Shown: positions 34,993 through 44,366 of the stretch, piece by piece
How the letters are laid out: every line of letters begins with the position of its first letter
How positions within the stretch are numbered: the stretch's first letter is position 1
Program-made: the position numbers and the translations under genes
Assembly (NCBI GenBank): GCA_016713625.1
Contig: JADJOT010000003.1
Location: 62,001-126,000 of the forward strand
DNA from: Candidatus Accumulibacter affinis
Lineage (GTDB): Bacteria; Pseudomonadota; Gammaproteobacteria; Burkholderiales; Rhodocyclaceae
Direction of reading: 5' to 3'
Length of the DNA: 64,000 nucleotides
Notes under the pieces: model-generated
Told to the model about the DNA's origin: nothing
The model's database searches: none
Seen by the model: the letters and a program-made list of their open reading frames with translations, nothing else

Positions 34993-36720
34993 ATGGCCCT
35001 CTCCAGCAGCTTCCTGCCGGCCTGGCTTAGAAACTACCGCAGGGAAAAACTTGGCGCCGATCTGGCGGCGGGACTGATCGTGACGGTACTGGTGGTTCCG
35101 CAAAGCCTGGCCTACGCTTTGCTTGCGGGTCTGCCGCCGCAGGTCGGGCTCTATGTCAGTATCTTTCCGGTCATCGCCTATGCCTTGCTGGGCAGCAGCA
35201 TGGTGCAGGCGGTTGGACCGGTGGCGATCACGGCGATCATGACCTACGCAGTGCTGAGTCCGTTGGCGGCGCCGGGGTCAGCCGCGTACATCGCGCTGGC
35301 GGCGGCCTTGTCCCTGATCTCCGGCGCGATGTTGTTGCTCTGCGGAGCGATACGCCTGGGCTACCTCGCGCAATTGCTCAGCCGGCCGGTGATCAGCGGA
35401 TTCATTTCCGGCTCGGCGGTGCTGATCATCCTCAGCCAGACGAAGCATCTGCTGGGGGTTTCCGCCACGGGAGACAACACCTGGCAGGTCCTGGCGGCGC
35501 TGCTCAACCAGCTCCCGCTCAGCCAAGTGCCGACTGTGGCAATCGGTTTGTCGGCACTGCTGACGCTGGCCTTGGTCAGGACCGGGTTGGCTGGCTCGCT
35601 TACCCGGCTGGGTGTCAGTTCTGCCAGGGCGGCCTTTGTCGTTCGTCTGATGCCGGTGCTGGTCGTTTTGCTTGGTACCCTGGCGGTCATCGCTGGCGAC
35701 CTCGATCGTCACCATGGCGTGGCAGTAGTCGGTAGCGTAGTCGAAGGCCTGCCGGCTTTCGCGTTCTTCCTGCCCGCTTACGATACCTGCAAGGCACTGA
35801 TCGTCGCTGCCTCGGTAATGACCCTGATCGGCATGGTACAAAACATCACCATGGCGCAGGCGCTGGCGATCAAGCGCCGTGAGCGCGTTGATGCCAACGC
35901 CGAGTTGCTCGGACTCGGCGCCGCCAACGTGGTGGCTGCCTTTTACGGCGGCATGCCAGTTGGCGGTGGTCTGTCGCGGTCGGCGGTCAATGTCGCTGCC
36001 GGCGCGCAGACCCCCCTGGCCAGCATCGTCTCGGCGCTGTCGATGATCGCCGTGGTGGCTGGCGCTGCGCACTGGCTTGCCCGCCTGCCGCTGGCCGTCC
36101 TGGCGGCCAGTATCATCGTCGCGGCCTATCCCATGATCGACCTCCGCGCCCTGCGCGAGGCGTGGGACTACGATCATGCTGACGGACTGGCGTGGCTGGG
36201 CACAGCCGGGGGCGTATTGATCTTCGGTCTGGAGATCGGTATCGGGCTCGGCGTGGTGCTTTCGATGGGCACCCTGCTGTTACGTGCCAGCACACCGCAC
36301 ATCGCGGTGATCGGTAGAATCCCAGGCAGCGAACACTTCCGCAACGTCGAACGGCACGACGTCGAGACAATCCCCGGGGTGGTCTTCGTGCGCATCGATG
36401 AAAGCCTTTTTTTCGGTAACCTGGGAGCCGTCGAACTGCGGCTGAATCAGGAACTGGAGAACTCTACCGAGACCAGCGACCTGGTGCTGGTGATGAGCGC
36501 GGTTAACCGCATGGATGCGACCGCAGTAGAGGTCTTTGCCGAACTCAACCGCGAGCTCGCCGAACGGCCTACCCGGCTGCACCTGGCGGAAGTCAAGGGA
36601 CCGGTGCAGGACCGGCTGATGCATTCGCCGCTGTGGGCATCGCTGTCCGGAGAGGTTTTTCTCTCGGCCAATGCGGCTTTCGAAAAACTCGGCAGGCAGG
36701 CTTCCCGCGTTCTCGCCTGA
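34993..36720 (+). CDS. SulP-family anion transporter with STAS domain
   Basis: The 575-residue protein has an N-terminal transport domain of about 12-14 helices, beginning LGADLAAGLIVTVLVVPQSL. The SulP signature region is MVQAVGPVAITAIMT. The C-terminal STAS domain (about residues 440-565) contains VVFVRIDESLFFGNLGAVE. Bacterial SulP proteins carry sulfate, bicarbonate or dicarboxylates, and the substrate is not decidable here. ATG 34993 is chosen as the first start giving the family N-terminus downstream of the promoter. Confidence 0.9.
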   Translation: MALSSSFLPAWLRNYRREKLGADLAAGLIVTVLVVPQSLAYALLAGLPPQVGLYVSIFPVIAYALLGSSMVQAVGPVAITAIMTYAVLSPLAAPGSAAYIALAAALSLISGAMLLLCGAIRLGYLAQLLSRPVISGFISGSAVLIILSQTKHLLGVSATGDNTWQVLAALLNQLPLSQVPTVAIGLSALLTLALVRTGLAGSLTRLGVSSARAAFVVRLMPVLVVLLGTLAVIAGDLDRHHGVAVVGSVVEGLPAFAFFLPAYDTCKALIVAASVMTLIGMVQNITMAQALAIKRRERVDANAELLGLGAANVVAAFYGGMPVGGGLSRSAVNVAAGAQTPLASIVSALSMIAVVAGAAHWLARLPLAVLAASIIVAAYPMIDLRALREAWDYDHADGLAWLGTAGGVLIFGLEIGIGLGVVLSMGTLLLRASTPHIAVIGRIPGSEHFRNVERHDVETIPGVVFVRIDESLFFGNLGAVELRLNQELENSTETSDLVLVMSAVNRMDATAVEVFAELNRELAERPTRLHLAEVKGPVQDRLMHSPLWASLSGEVFLSANAAFEKLGRQASRVLA

Positions 36721-36821
36721 GGCCTGTCGCCCTCCCGCAGCAGGTTCGAGGCAGCCTTGGTCCAGACCGTGCGATGCCTTGGTGAGCGTCGCCGCAGCCT
36801 CGTGGCGGGCATTTGCGTGTA

Positions 36822-37832
36822 TCAGGGTGGCTGTTCTTCCTGGCCGATACGTTTGAGAATGTCGTCCGCCAGAGCCCTGAAATCGCTCGCGGCATCCTTC
36901 ACCGCGTACGAATGACTGCCGATGGCACCATCAGCCGCGGTCAGCTGGAAGATCGGCTTGCGCACCTCCTGGGCCATCGGTACCAGACTGCGGTAGTGCT
37001 TCAGGCGGGCGAGGCAGTCACCGTCAATAGGCGGTGTCAGCGGTGATCTCGCCTGATTCAGGACGCTTTGCTGATAGGTCGATGGGATGCGGTCGGCCCA
37101 CTTCTTGTACGCCTTGGCGGGACGCGAAAGGCGCTCGCTGTGTTGCATGAGGATGTATCCGACCGGTTTCATGGAGCCGGCTGGCAGCGGGAAAGCCGGG
37201 ACGGTCCAGTTGTCTACGCGTTTCCTCCAGTCCGCCCGCCAGGCCTGCAAGGTGGGGCCAAGGTTACGCAGTCCTTGCAACGAGAAGAGGTCAGCAGCGA
37301 GCGGAATCACCACGTGGTCAGTGCCGATCAGCGCGGAACGGTTGATGGCGCCAAGGTTGGGACCGACATCCGCAAGGATGATGTCGGCGCCGTGCTGTTG
37401 AGCGGCCATCTGGGCGACTTGCCAAAAGGACGACAAGATACGAAACGGGCGATAGAGGCTGCCGGAGCCAAGCGCGTTGGGCCATTCCTGCGAGAGAAAG
37501 TCCTCAAATCCCGCGAGCGCGAGATCACCCGGTACCAAGTGCAGACGTGGACTGATCCGCTGAGTTTGCGGAGCAAGGATGTCGCCGACTTCCGTTAGCG
37601 GCCGAACGCATTGATATATCGTACTGTTACGCTGGGAGGTGTCGTCCGCGTCCCAAAGGAGTTCCAGGTCGTCTTCCGACAGGAAAGCCGAAGTGAGGTT
37701 GGCCTGTGGATCGAGGTCGATCGTCACCACCCGTTTCCCCATCTCGGAAAGCATCCACGCCAGATGAAACACCAGTGAGGTCTTGCCGACACCGCCCTTG
37801 TTGTTGAAGAAGGTCAGAACGGGAACGCTCAT
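36822..37832 (-). CDS. ParA-family ATPase (orphan, AAA_31)
   Basis: The 336-residue protein has a deviant Walker A NKGGVGKTSLVFHLA at residues 11-25, the switch TIDLDPQANLTSAF, and ILADVGPNLGAINRS with a Walker B-like aspartate. It lacks an N-terminal DNA-binding extension. There is no ParB gene beside it, so chromosome or plasmid partition is unlikely. It begins inside the last 4 bases of the AlbA/GHKL gene (ATGA junction), which makes the two a translationally coupled pair. Such ParA-like proteins also act in defence or regulatory modules; that role is inference. Confidence 0.8.
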   Translation of the reverse strand: MSVPVLTFFNNKGGVGKTSLVFHLAWMLSEMGKRVVTIDLDPQANLTSAFLSEDDLELLWDADDTSQRNSTIYQCVRPLTEVGDILAPQTQRISPRLHLVPGDLALAGFEDFLSQEWPNALGSGSLYRPFRILSSFWQVAQMAAQQHGADIILADVGPNLGAINRSALIGTDHVVIPLAADLFSLQGLRNLGPTLQAWRADWRKRVDNWTVPAFPLPAGSMKPVGYILMQHSERLSRPAKAYKKWADRIPSTYQQSVLNQARSPLTPPIDGDCLARLKHYRSLVPMAQEVRKPIFQLTAADGAIGSHSYAVKDAASDFRALADDILKRIGQEEQPP

Positions 37833-39040
37833 GGTGCTCTCCTCACGGTGGCGAGGATAATGCTTGGTTCCACCTGGAATTCCAGCGGCGGGTTACCGTT
37901 GGCGGCCAGTGACCGGCGGGCTTCGGCGATACCAAAACCGAACCGTTGTACAAAGCCCATGGTCTTGAGTACTGCCGCGACCTGTGGATTCCGGTAGTCA
38001 CTGACCCCTGGACGCCCAAAATTTTCGACTGTAACGGTGCCGTAGGGGCCTCCGGGGTTGGTGATTTCAATACGATCGTCAAACCAGTAGACGCGCACCG
38101 GCGCGTTGGTGCCTTCGTAGCTGCGGTGCATGATCGCGTTGCGGGTCAGTTGCTGCAGAGCACTCAGTGGGTAGGGAGTTGAGCGAATTTCGGTGGTCGT
38201 GCCTGAGGCGAAGTCGACCGAGACGGCCAGGGTTGCCTTGATCTTGTCATCGAGTCTGCGGAGAACCAGGTCGAGCGTGCCGTCGAGTTCCTGCTCATCG
38301 GTGATCGCGTCGCCCCAGGCGGTACCGCGAATGCGCAGGAACTGGACATAAGCGCAAGGCACCCAGGTGCGCGGCGTCTTGCCAAGCGTGAGCACGCCAA
38401 TGACCGTCGGTGTTGTGTCATCAACCGAGGCGATCATCCCCAGCGAGGCAAGCCGTTCCTCATAGCTGCGATCGTTCGACGTCAGCACGTCGCTGGCGAC
38501 GGCTTGTGGCAGGTACTCGTTTTCGAAGACCACTCGGTTGAGTTCCGCAAGACCACAGCCCTGGATCGGATGGGCATCGAATGTCCGATCGCGATAGCGG
38601 CGCTTTTCATTCAAGATGCGTTCGTCCTGCGCGCTTGCCTGGCCTCGACGCGGACCCACCCGAATCCAGATCCGTCCCTCATAGCGCACCGGTGGTGCGT
38701 CAGCCGGCCAGACGGTTACGATCGCCATTGCCGCGCCCTTGACGACGCGGGTTTCGACGGTAAGCGTCGGCGGTGGTACCGTCTTGCCGTCGGTCTTGAT
38801 GTCGGAAAGAGTCTGCAGCAGCCTGTCGGTGACCTCAATGTGCGCCGCGCTGCCGTCGTCATTGGCTCCGATGAACAGCACGCCAGGTTTGCCATGGTTG
38901 GCTAGATCATTCGCAAAAGCACATGCCGCCTGCCGAGCCTTCTCGGGAGCATCTCCAGCCCACGCTCTCTTGCGCTCGCTACGATCGGATTCCAGGTTGT
39001 CAAGCAACGCGGCCAGTTCGTCATCGCTCAGTGAATTCAT
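37829..39040 (-). CDS. AlbA_2/Schlafen-like DNA-binding and GHKL-like protein
   Basis: The 403-residue protein has an N-terminal AlbA_2 (Schlafen-type) domain at about residues 10-140, with ESDRSERKRAW, the segment ANHGKPGVLFIGANDDG, and RIWIRVGPRRGQAS. The C-terminal HATPase_c_4-like region has NAIMHRSYEGTNAPVRVYWF, RIEITNPGGPYG and RFGFGIAEARRSL. This combination occurs in predicted transcriptional regulators and in defence genes. ATG 39040 has a perfect GAGGAGG upstream. The frame continues to 39295 without support. It is coupled to the ParA-like gene. Confidence 0.8.
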   Translation of the reverse strand: MNSLSDDELAALLDNLESDRSERKRAWAGDAPEKARQAACAFANDLANHGKPGVLFIGANDDGSAAHIEVTDRLLQTLSDIKTDGKTVPPPTLTVETRVVKGAAMAIVTVWPADAPPVRYEGRIWIRVGPRRGQASAQDERILNEKRRYRDRTFDAHPIQGCGLAELNRVVFENEYLPQAVASDVLTSNDRSYEERLASLGMIASVDDTTPTVIGVLTLGKTPRTWVPCAYVQFLRIRGTAWGDAITDEQELDGTLDLVLRRLDDKIKATLAVSVDFASGTTTEIRSTPYPLSALQQLTRNAIMHRSYEGTNAPVRVYWFDDRIEITNPGGPYGTVTVENFGRPGVSDYRNPQVAAVLKTMGFVQRFGFGIAEARRSLAANGNPPLEFQVEPSIILATVRRAP

Positions 39041-39361
39041 GGCGCAACCTCCTCGTATTGGGTACAGCTCGCCGCGAGTATAGGTGCGCCCATCAACCAC
39101 GGTCAATCTGGGCTCTTGCCACAGGGAGCCCTGAACCTGAGCGGGCGCCCAAATCTCCCCATGGTCTTGATTCTCCATGCCGAAGCTTACGCGCGCGCTT
39201 CGATCTCTGTTGCCGTTCTCGACCTGCCGATCCTGCCCGATCAGCCAGTCAGTCATACGGTGAACCATACGCACCCAGCCCAGCCTACCTGCCACCAGCC
39301 AGCGTTAGCCCGTTCCGACTCCGTGTTTACGTTAGACTTGCGCCAATCCTGAAACCACTCG

Positions 39362-39383
39362 GCGCGGGAGCAGTCTCCCGCGC
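39362..39383 (+). other. Perfect 9-bp hairpin directly before the CP-ATP-grasp start codon
   Basis: GCGCGGGAG-CAGT-CTCCCGCGC is followed by TTTCTTC and then the ATG at 39391. It looks like an intrinsic terminator with a short T-rich tail, but it lies where the ribosome-binding site should be. The rest of the 350-base divergent gap (39041-39390) shows nothing else that I recognise. Confidence 0.55.
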
Positions 39384-39390
39384 TTTCTTC

Positions 39391-41949
39391 ATGCCGCAAT
39401 CGCTGCTTTCGACTTACTCGCAGAAGACCGACCGTTTCGACGAGATGCTCGCCGCGGACGGCAGCGTCCGTCCACCATGGCAAGCCTTTCTTGCCCACCT
39501 CGCCACGGCAACGCCGGAGCAGATGCGGCATCGGCTCGACTACGTGCGGCGGCGGATCCTCGAGAACGGCGTGACCTACAACGTCTATGCCGATCCGAAA
39601 GGCACTGACCGGCCATGGGAACTCGATCCGCTGCCGCTGATCCTGTCGTCGGACGAGTGGCAGGAGCTGGCGAGCGCGGTTACTCAGCGCGCGCGCCTGC
39701 TCAACGCGGTCCTCAAGGATCTGTACGGCCCGCAGGAGCTGCTCAGGGACGGCACCCTGCCATCCGCCCTGGTTTACGGCCACAACCATTTTCTCTGGCC
39801 CTGCCACGGGGTCAGGCCGGCCGGCGACACCTATCTGCATCTCTACGCTGCCGACCTTGCCCGTTCGCCTGACGGCCGCTGGTGGGTGATTGCCGACCGC
39901 ACGCAAGCCCCGTCGGGCGCCGGTTATGCGCTCGAAAACCGGACCATCGTCGGGCGCGTGTTTCCCGAACAGTTCCGCGATCTGCACGTCCAGCATCTTG
40001 CCTTCTTCTTCCGCGAACTGCAGGACAGCCTTGCCTGCTGGGCACCGCGCAGCAGTGAGGCGCCGCTGGTGGTGCTGCTGACGCCGGGTCCGTATAACGA
40101 AACCTACTTTGAGCACGCCTATCTGGCGCGCTATCTGGGTTTTCCTCTGGTTGAGGGCCAAGACCTGACGGTCCGCCGGGATTGCGTCTACCTGCGCACA
40201 CTCATCGGCCTGCGCCGCGTGCATGCCATCCTGCGCCGCCTCGACGATGATTTTTGCGATCCGCTCGAACTGCGCGGTGATTCGGCCTTAGGGGTTCCCG
40301 GCCTCCTGCAGGCGGTGCGAGCCGGCAACGTTCTGGTCGCCAACGCGCTTGGTAGTGGCCTGCTCGAATCAGCGGCGTTGCCGGGATTCCTTCCCGGTGC
40401 CTGCGAAAAACTGCTCGGTGAACCGCTGGCCATGCCTTCCGTGGCGACCTGGTGGTGCGGCGAGCGGGCGGCACTGGAGTTTACGATCGGGCACCTCGAC
40501 GAGCTGGTGATCAAGGGTTCCTACCCATCACAGAATCTGGATCCGATCTTCGGCAACGAATTGACTGGCGGTCGGCGCGAAGAAATGATCGCTCGTCTGC
40601 GCGCCCGACCGCAGGCCTATGTCGCGCAGGAACTGGTCAATTTTTCGCAGGCGCCGGCGTGGGGCAGCCGGCATGCGCGGCAGTTGCTGCCACGCGGCGT
40701 TGGCCTGCGGGTTTTCGTCGCCGCCACGCCGACCGGTCACGTGGTGATGCCGGGTGGCCTGGCGCGCGTGTCGGCGGTTTCCAATGCACGAGTCATCTCG
40801 ATGCAGCGCGGTGGCTCGAGCAAGGATACCTGGGTACTGACCGACGCCGCGGTCAACACCTTCAGCCTGCTCAAACACTCGGTGGGCACGGCCGATCTCG
40901 TGCGCGGGGGCCGCAACCTGTCGTCGCGAGTGGTCGAAAACCTGTACTGGTTTGGCCGCTACGCCGAACGCTGCGACAAGACTTCCCGTATGCTGCGCGT
41001 CGCTCTGTCACGCCTGGTCGACACCGGTGCCGACACCTTGCCCGCGCTGGCCTCGGCAGTCGATCTCTGTCGCGTTCTCCAACTGCTGCCGACGGTCGAG
41101 GCTGAAGTCAGGGTGGGCACCAAGGTGAAGACCGTGCTTCCCGAGTTGTCGCGCGAGGCGCAGATTCTTGCCGCGGTTTGCAGCAGCGAATGGGGAGCCG
41201 GTCTTGCCGGCGATATCCGCCGTCTGCTATGGGTTGCGACACAGGTGCGCGAGCGCTTTTCGCTTGACAACTGGCATTCGATCAATCGGCTGCAACACCA
41301 GTTGCAGCGATACAGCGAGGCGGTGAGCGACCGCTCGCAGCATGAAGTCGGCGAGGCGCTCGCCTTTCTCGATCAGGTGCTGCTCACCTCCGCATCGCTG
41401 GCCGGTTTCGCGATGGACAACATGACCCGCGACGACGGCTGGCGTTTGCTGATCATTGGCAGACGAATCGAACGACTGGTTTTCCTTGCCAACGCGATCT
41501 CAGGCTTCCTGCGCCTGCCATCGACACGCGCTCCGGGCAGCCTCGAATGGCTACTGGAACTGACCGACAGCATCATCACCTACCGCTCGCGTTACATGAC
41601 CCAGCCGCAGGTCCTGCCGGCGCTGGACCTGATCGTTTTCGATGAAGGCAATCCGCACTCGGTGGCGTTTCAGCTGCAAATTCTGGTCCGCTACCTCGAC
41701 AACCTGGCTCGTCTGCTCGACGCGCCGCGCGACGAAGCCATGCGCTCGGCCCTGTTGCGCCTGCAATCCTACGACCTCGCGCGTCTGGAAGGGAAGGCGT
41801 TCATCCAGTGTCGTGTTTGTGATCCCTGCCTCGACCTTGCCAGCATCCTCGGTGACATTTCGATCGCTGCTGCCGCGCTTTCAGACCGTCTGGCAATGCG
41901 CTACTTCAGTCACGTCGGCGACATCAGCCGGCAAACCTTTGCTTCCTGA
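39391..41949 (+). CDS. Circularly permuted ATP-grasp / alpha-E domain fusion protein
   Basis: In the 852 residues, about 1-480 form a circularly permuted type 2 ATP-grasp ligase (RRILENGVTYNVYADPKG, then PYNETYFEHAYLARYLG and DLTVRRDCVYLRTL). From about 509 there is an alpha-E domain beginning LSSRVVENLYWFGRYAERC. In many bacteria these are two adjacent genes; here they are one. The neighbouring transglutaminase completes the usual trio, thought to make and process peptide tags or small peptides, though the substrate is unknown. No ribosome-binding site precedes this ATG; a hairpin does. Confidence 0.85.
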   Translation: MPQSLLSTYSQKTDRFDEMLAADGSVRPPWQAFLAHLATATPEQMRHRLDYVRRRILENGVTYNVYADPKGTDRPWELDPLPLILSSDEWQELASAVTQRARLLNAVLKDLYGPQELLRDGTLPSALVYGHNHFLWPCHGVRPAGDTYLHLYAADLARSPDGRWWVIADRTQAPSGAGYALENRTIVGRVFPEQFRDLHVQHLAFFFRELQDSLACWAPRSSEAPLVVLLTPGPYNETYFEHAYLARYLGFPLVEGQDLTVRRDCVYLRTLIGLRRVHAILRRLDDDFCDPLELRGDSALGVPGLLQAVRAGNVLVANALGSGLLESAALPGFLPGACEKLLGEPLAMPSVATWWCGERAALEFTIGHLDELVIKGSYPSQNLDPIFGNELTGGRREEMIARLRARPQAYVAQELVNFSQAPAWGSRHARQLLPRGVGLRVFVAATPTGHVVMPGGLARVSAVSNARVISMQRGGSSKDTWVLTDAAVNTFSLLKHSVGTADLVRGGRNLSSRVVENLYWFGRYAERCDKTSRMLRVALSRLVDTGADTLPALASAVDLCRVLQLLPTVEAEVRVGTKVKTVLPELSREAQILAAVCSSEWGAGLAGDIRRLLWVATQVRERFSLDNWHSINRLQHQLQRYSEAVSDRSQHEVGEALAFLDQVLLTSASLAGFAMDNMTRDDGWRLLIIGRRIERLVFLANAISGFLRLPSTRAPGSLEWLLELTDSIITYRSRYMTQPQVLPALDLIVFDEGNPHSVAFQLQILVRYLDNLARLLDAPRDEAMRSALLRLQSYDLARLEGKAFIQCRVCDPCLDLASILGDISIAAAALSDRLAMRYFSHVGDISRQTFAS

Positions 41950-41954
41950 TTGCC

Positions 41955-42944
41955 GTGACCCTGCCCGCTGCCCGCTATCACATCCTGCATGAGACGATCT
42001 ACAGCTATGAGAGCCCGGTGTCGCTGTCGCGCCAGCTGTTGCATCTGACACCGCGTGACTGCACGTGGCAGCGTTGCCTCGCCCATCAGATCAGCGTCAC
42101 CCCGGACCCAAGCTCGGCGCGCGAACGCCTCGACTACTTCGGCAATCCGGTCAGGGAGCTGGCGATCGAGTTCCCGCACGACAGTCTCAGCGTCCATGCC
42201 GAGAGCACTATTGACGTCCAACCGCACCTGCCGGGCGGCGGCCTGACGATCGCTTCGCCACCACCTGCCGCGCACGCCGATCAAACGCAGCTTTCCGCTT
42301 GCCTGCACACCTCGCCAGCCTGGGAAGCGGTGCGCGATGCCCTGGCCTATGGCGCCCGCCCGGTTCTCCTCGAAGCCAGTTGCTTTCAGTTCGAATCGCC
42401 GTATGTACGCGTAAAACACGAATTCGCTGCCTACGCCCAGAACTGCTTCACTCCCGGGCGGCCGGTGCTGGCGGCGGTACAAGCACTGATGAAGCGCATT
42501 TACAGCGAGTTCGAGTTCGACCCCGAGGCAACCACGGTGGCCACCCCGGTGCTCAGGGTGCTGGCCGAGAGGCGCGGTGTGTGCCAGGATTTCGCCCACC
42601 TGATGTTGTCCTGCCTGCGCTCGCAGGGACTGGCCGCGCGTTACGTAAGCGGCTACCTGCTCACCCATCCGCCAGCGGGCCAACCGAGAATGGTCGGCGC
42701 CGATGCCTCGCACGCCTGGGTGTCGGTGTATTGCCCGGAACTCGAAGGCGGTCGCTGGGTCGATTTCGATCCCACCAACAACCTGCTGCCCGATACCCAG
42801 CACATCACCCTCGCCTGGGGTCGTGATTTCGCCGACGTCTCGCCGTTGCGGGGGGTCATCCTCGGCGGCGATGCGCACGAACTCGATGTCGCGGTTACCG
42901 TAACGCCGGTTGGCGGGGTGTCGGGGGACGTAGCCACTTCCTGA
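41955..42944 (+). CDS. Transglutaminase-like family protein
   Basis: The 329-residue protein has an N-terminal Bact_transglu_N beta domain (YHILHETIYSYESPVSLSRQ, LLHLTPR). A transglutaminase-core domain follows, with the triad visible as Cys in RGVCQDFAHLML, His in ASHAWVSVY and Asp in WVDFDPTNN. It starts at GTG 5 bases after the ATP-grasp/alpha-E gene, the usual operon partner. It probably acts as a protease or transpeptidase on the product of that ligase (inference). Confidence 0.88.
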   Translation: MTLPAARYHILHETIYSYESPVSLSRQLLHLTPRDCTWQRCLAHQISVTPDPSSARERLDYFGNPVRELAIEFPHDSLSVHAESTIDVQPHLPGGGLTIASPPPAAHADQTQLSACLHTSPAWEAVRDALAYGARPVLLEASCFQFESPYVRVKHEFAAYAQNCFTPGRPVLAAVQALMKRIYSEFEFDPEATTVATPVLRVLAERRGVCQDFAHLMLSCLRSQGLAARYVSGYLLTHPPAGQPRMVGADASHAWVSVYCPELEGGRWVDFDPTNNLLPDTQHITLAWGRDFADVSPLRGVILGGDAHELDVAVTVTPVGGVSGDVATS

Positions 42945-42973
42945 ACCAAGGCGATAGACGCGGGAGAAAGCGC

Positions 42974-44203
42974 TCAGCGATACAAAGGCAGGGCGGTCAG
43001 GCGGCGTTCGATCTCGCTAGCCAGCTCGCGATAGGCCAGGTTGTCGCCGTCCCCAAAGCGGCGCCTGAAATCAGCTTCCGACAGAGACTCGGGAAGTCCC
43101 GCGGGGGAAGCAAGCAAGTCGGCGTCGCTGAGGGTTCCCCGCAGGGCGGCGTGCAGGTGCGCCGACGACTCGACCAGCAACTCGCCAAAGCGTGTTCCCG
43201 CTCGGTCTGCCGCGAGATCGGCGAACGAGAAGCCGCTACCGCCCCGAGAGTCATCGATTTCCTTGTACATACCGATCGCTTTCGCCGCTGGCTCGCCGGC
43301 CCAGATCGCCAGAGCAGCCGAAATGCCGAAGTGCTGGGCGCTGTCTTCGCGACCAAGCAAGGTCAGCGTCAGCCGGCGTGGACGCGGCCAGGACCTGGCC
43401 TGCGGCAGTAGCTGCGCGAGGTCCTTTCCGGCGAGATAGGTCGCCAAAACCAGCAAGGCGGCACGGCTGGTCTGAAGGGTTTCATCGCCGCAGCAGCGCA
43501 GTAGCGGGGCAAGAATCCGGCTCAGCGGGAGCCGGGAGCGAGGAGCATAGTGGTCGAGGAGCCCCGCCAGGGCAATCTGGGCGGCGTGGAGGCGAACGAT
43601 ATCTTCGGGCGTGAACGCCAGCGACCGGACACGGTCCAGCAGTTGCGGCTCCCAGACGTAACTGACGTCGACAGTGCCGCGGGCCGGCTCGAAAGCGAGC
43701 CGACGAATCGCCTGCGTGGCGAGCTGCCATTCCTGAGCATATCCCGCGATCCTGATCGCGGTGCCGATGAGCCACTCGACGAGAACGGCTGGTACCGGCA
43801 GCGACCCAATCGACCCGCGGATGATTTTCGGTTCTCCCTTGGCTTCCGGGAACACCACGCGCAGATTCAGATAACGGGCTGCAGCTATCCCGAGGGCGGG
43901 AACGCTGATCTGTATCTCGGCAGTATCTTCTCCCATGAGGAAAGCGGCGCGAGCGCCCAGGGCACGGCTCGCCCAATGGTTGACGGCGGCGTCGATCAGC
44001 ACGGCGGGGACGACGGCCGTTCGCTCATCACCACGCTGCAGGGAGCGTGGATCGTTGCTCGCCAGCAGGCGTCTGGCCTCGGCAATCGACTTTGCAGAGA
44101 GGGTTTCGTCACGACTGACGAGTGGCGTCTGATCGGTCGCGGCGAACACGACTATCCCGACAACAAACGGCAGCAGCATCAGCAGCAGGGCGACGCGACG
44201 CAT
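42974..44203 (-). CDS. Conserved hypothetical exported protein, 409 aa
   Basis: An N-terminal signal anchor (LLLMLLPFVVGIVVFAA, residues about 6-22) is followed by a largely helical domain of about 380 residues with no motif I recognise. The segment FGISAALAIWAGEPAAKAIG near residue 300 could resemble a murein-type hydrolase helix, but I cannot support that. It is convergent with the transglutaminase gene and lies downstream of ppx on the same strand with a 163-base gap, so it may have its own promoter. Confidence 0.65.
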   Translation of the reverse strand: MRRVALLLMLLPFVVGIVVFAATDQTPLVSRDETLSAKSIAEARRLLASNDPRSLQRGDERTAVVPAVLIDAAVNHWASRALGARAAFLMGEDTAEIQISVPALGIAAARYLNLRVVFPEAKGEPKIIRGSIGSLPVPAVLVEWLIGTAIRIAGYAQEWQLATQAIRRLAFEPARGTVDVSYVWEPQLLDRVRSLAFTPEDIVRLHAAQIALAGLLDHYAPRSRLPLSRILAPLLRCCGDETLQTSRAALLVLATYLAGKDLAQLLPQARSWPRPRRLTLTLLGREDSAQHFGISAALAIWAGEPAAKAIGMYKEIDDSRGGSGFSFADLAADRAGTRFGELLVESSAHLHAALRGTLSDADLLASPAGLPESLSEADFRRRFGDGDNLAYRELASEIERRLTALPLYR

Positions 44204-44366
44204 CCGCTAGGCAGCCCGACAGTGAGATAGCGATCGTGAAATCATCATTGCAAGAAGATCTGATCGCGAAGCGCCGCCGCGTTCTCGCGTGGGCGTGCGT
44301 AACTGGGAAGGCGGCCAAAACTCCCCGTCCCGCAGTGGCGCGGCGAATCCCGGGAGGAGCGTGCAC

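Noticed and set aside
38923..39390. Upstream extension of the ATP-grasp/alpha-E frame
   Set aside because: It overlaps the divergent AlbA/GHKL gene start and lacks family similarity. The recognisable N-terminus begins at 39391.
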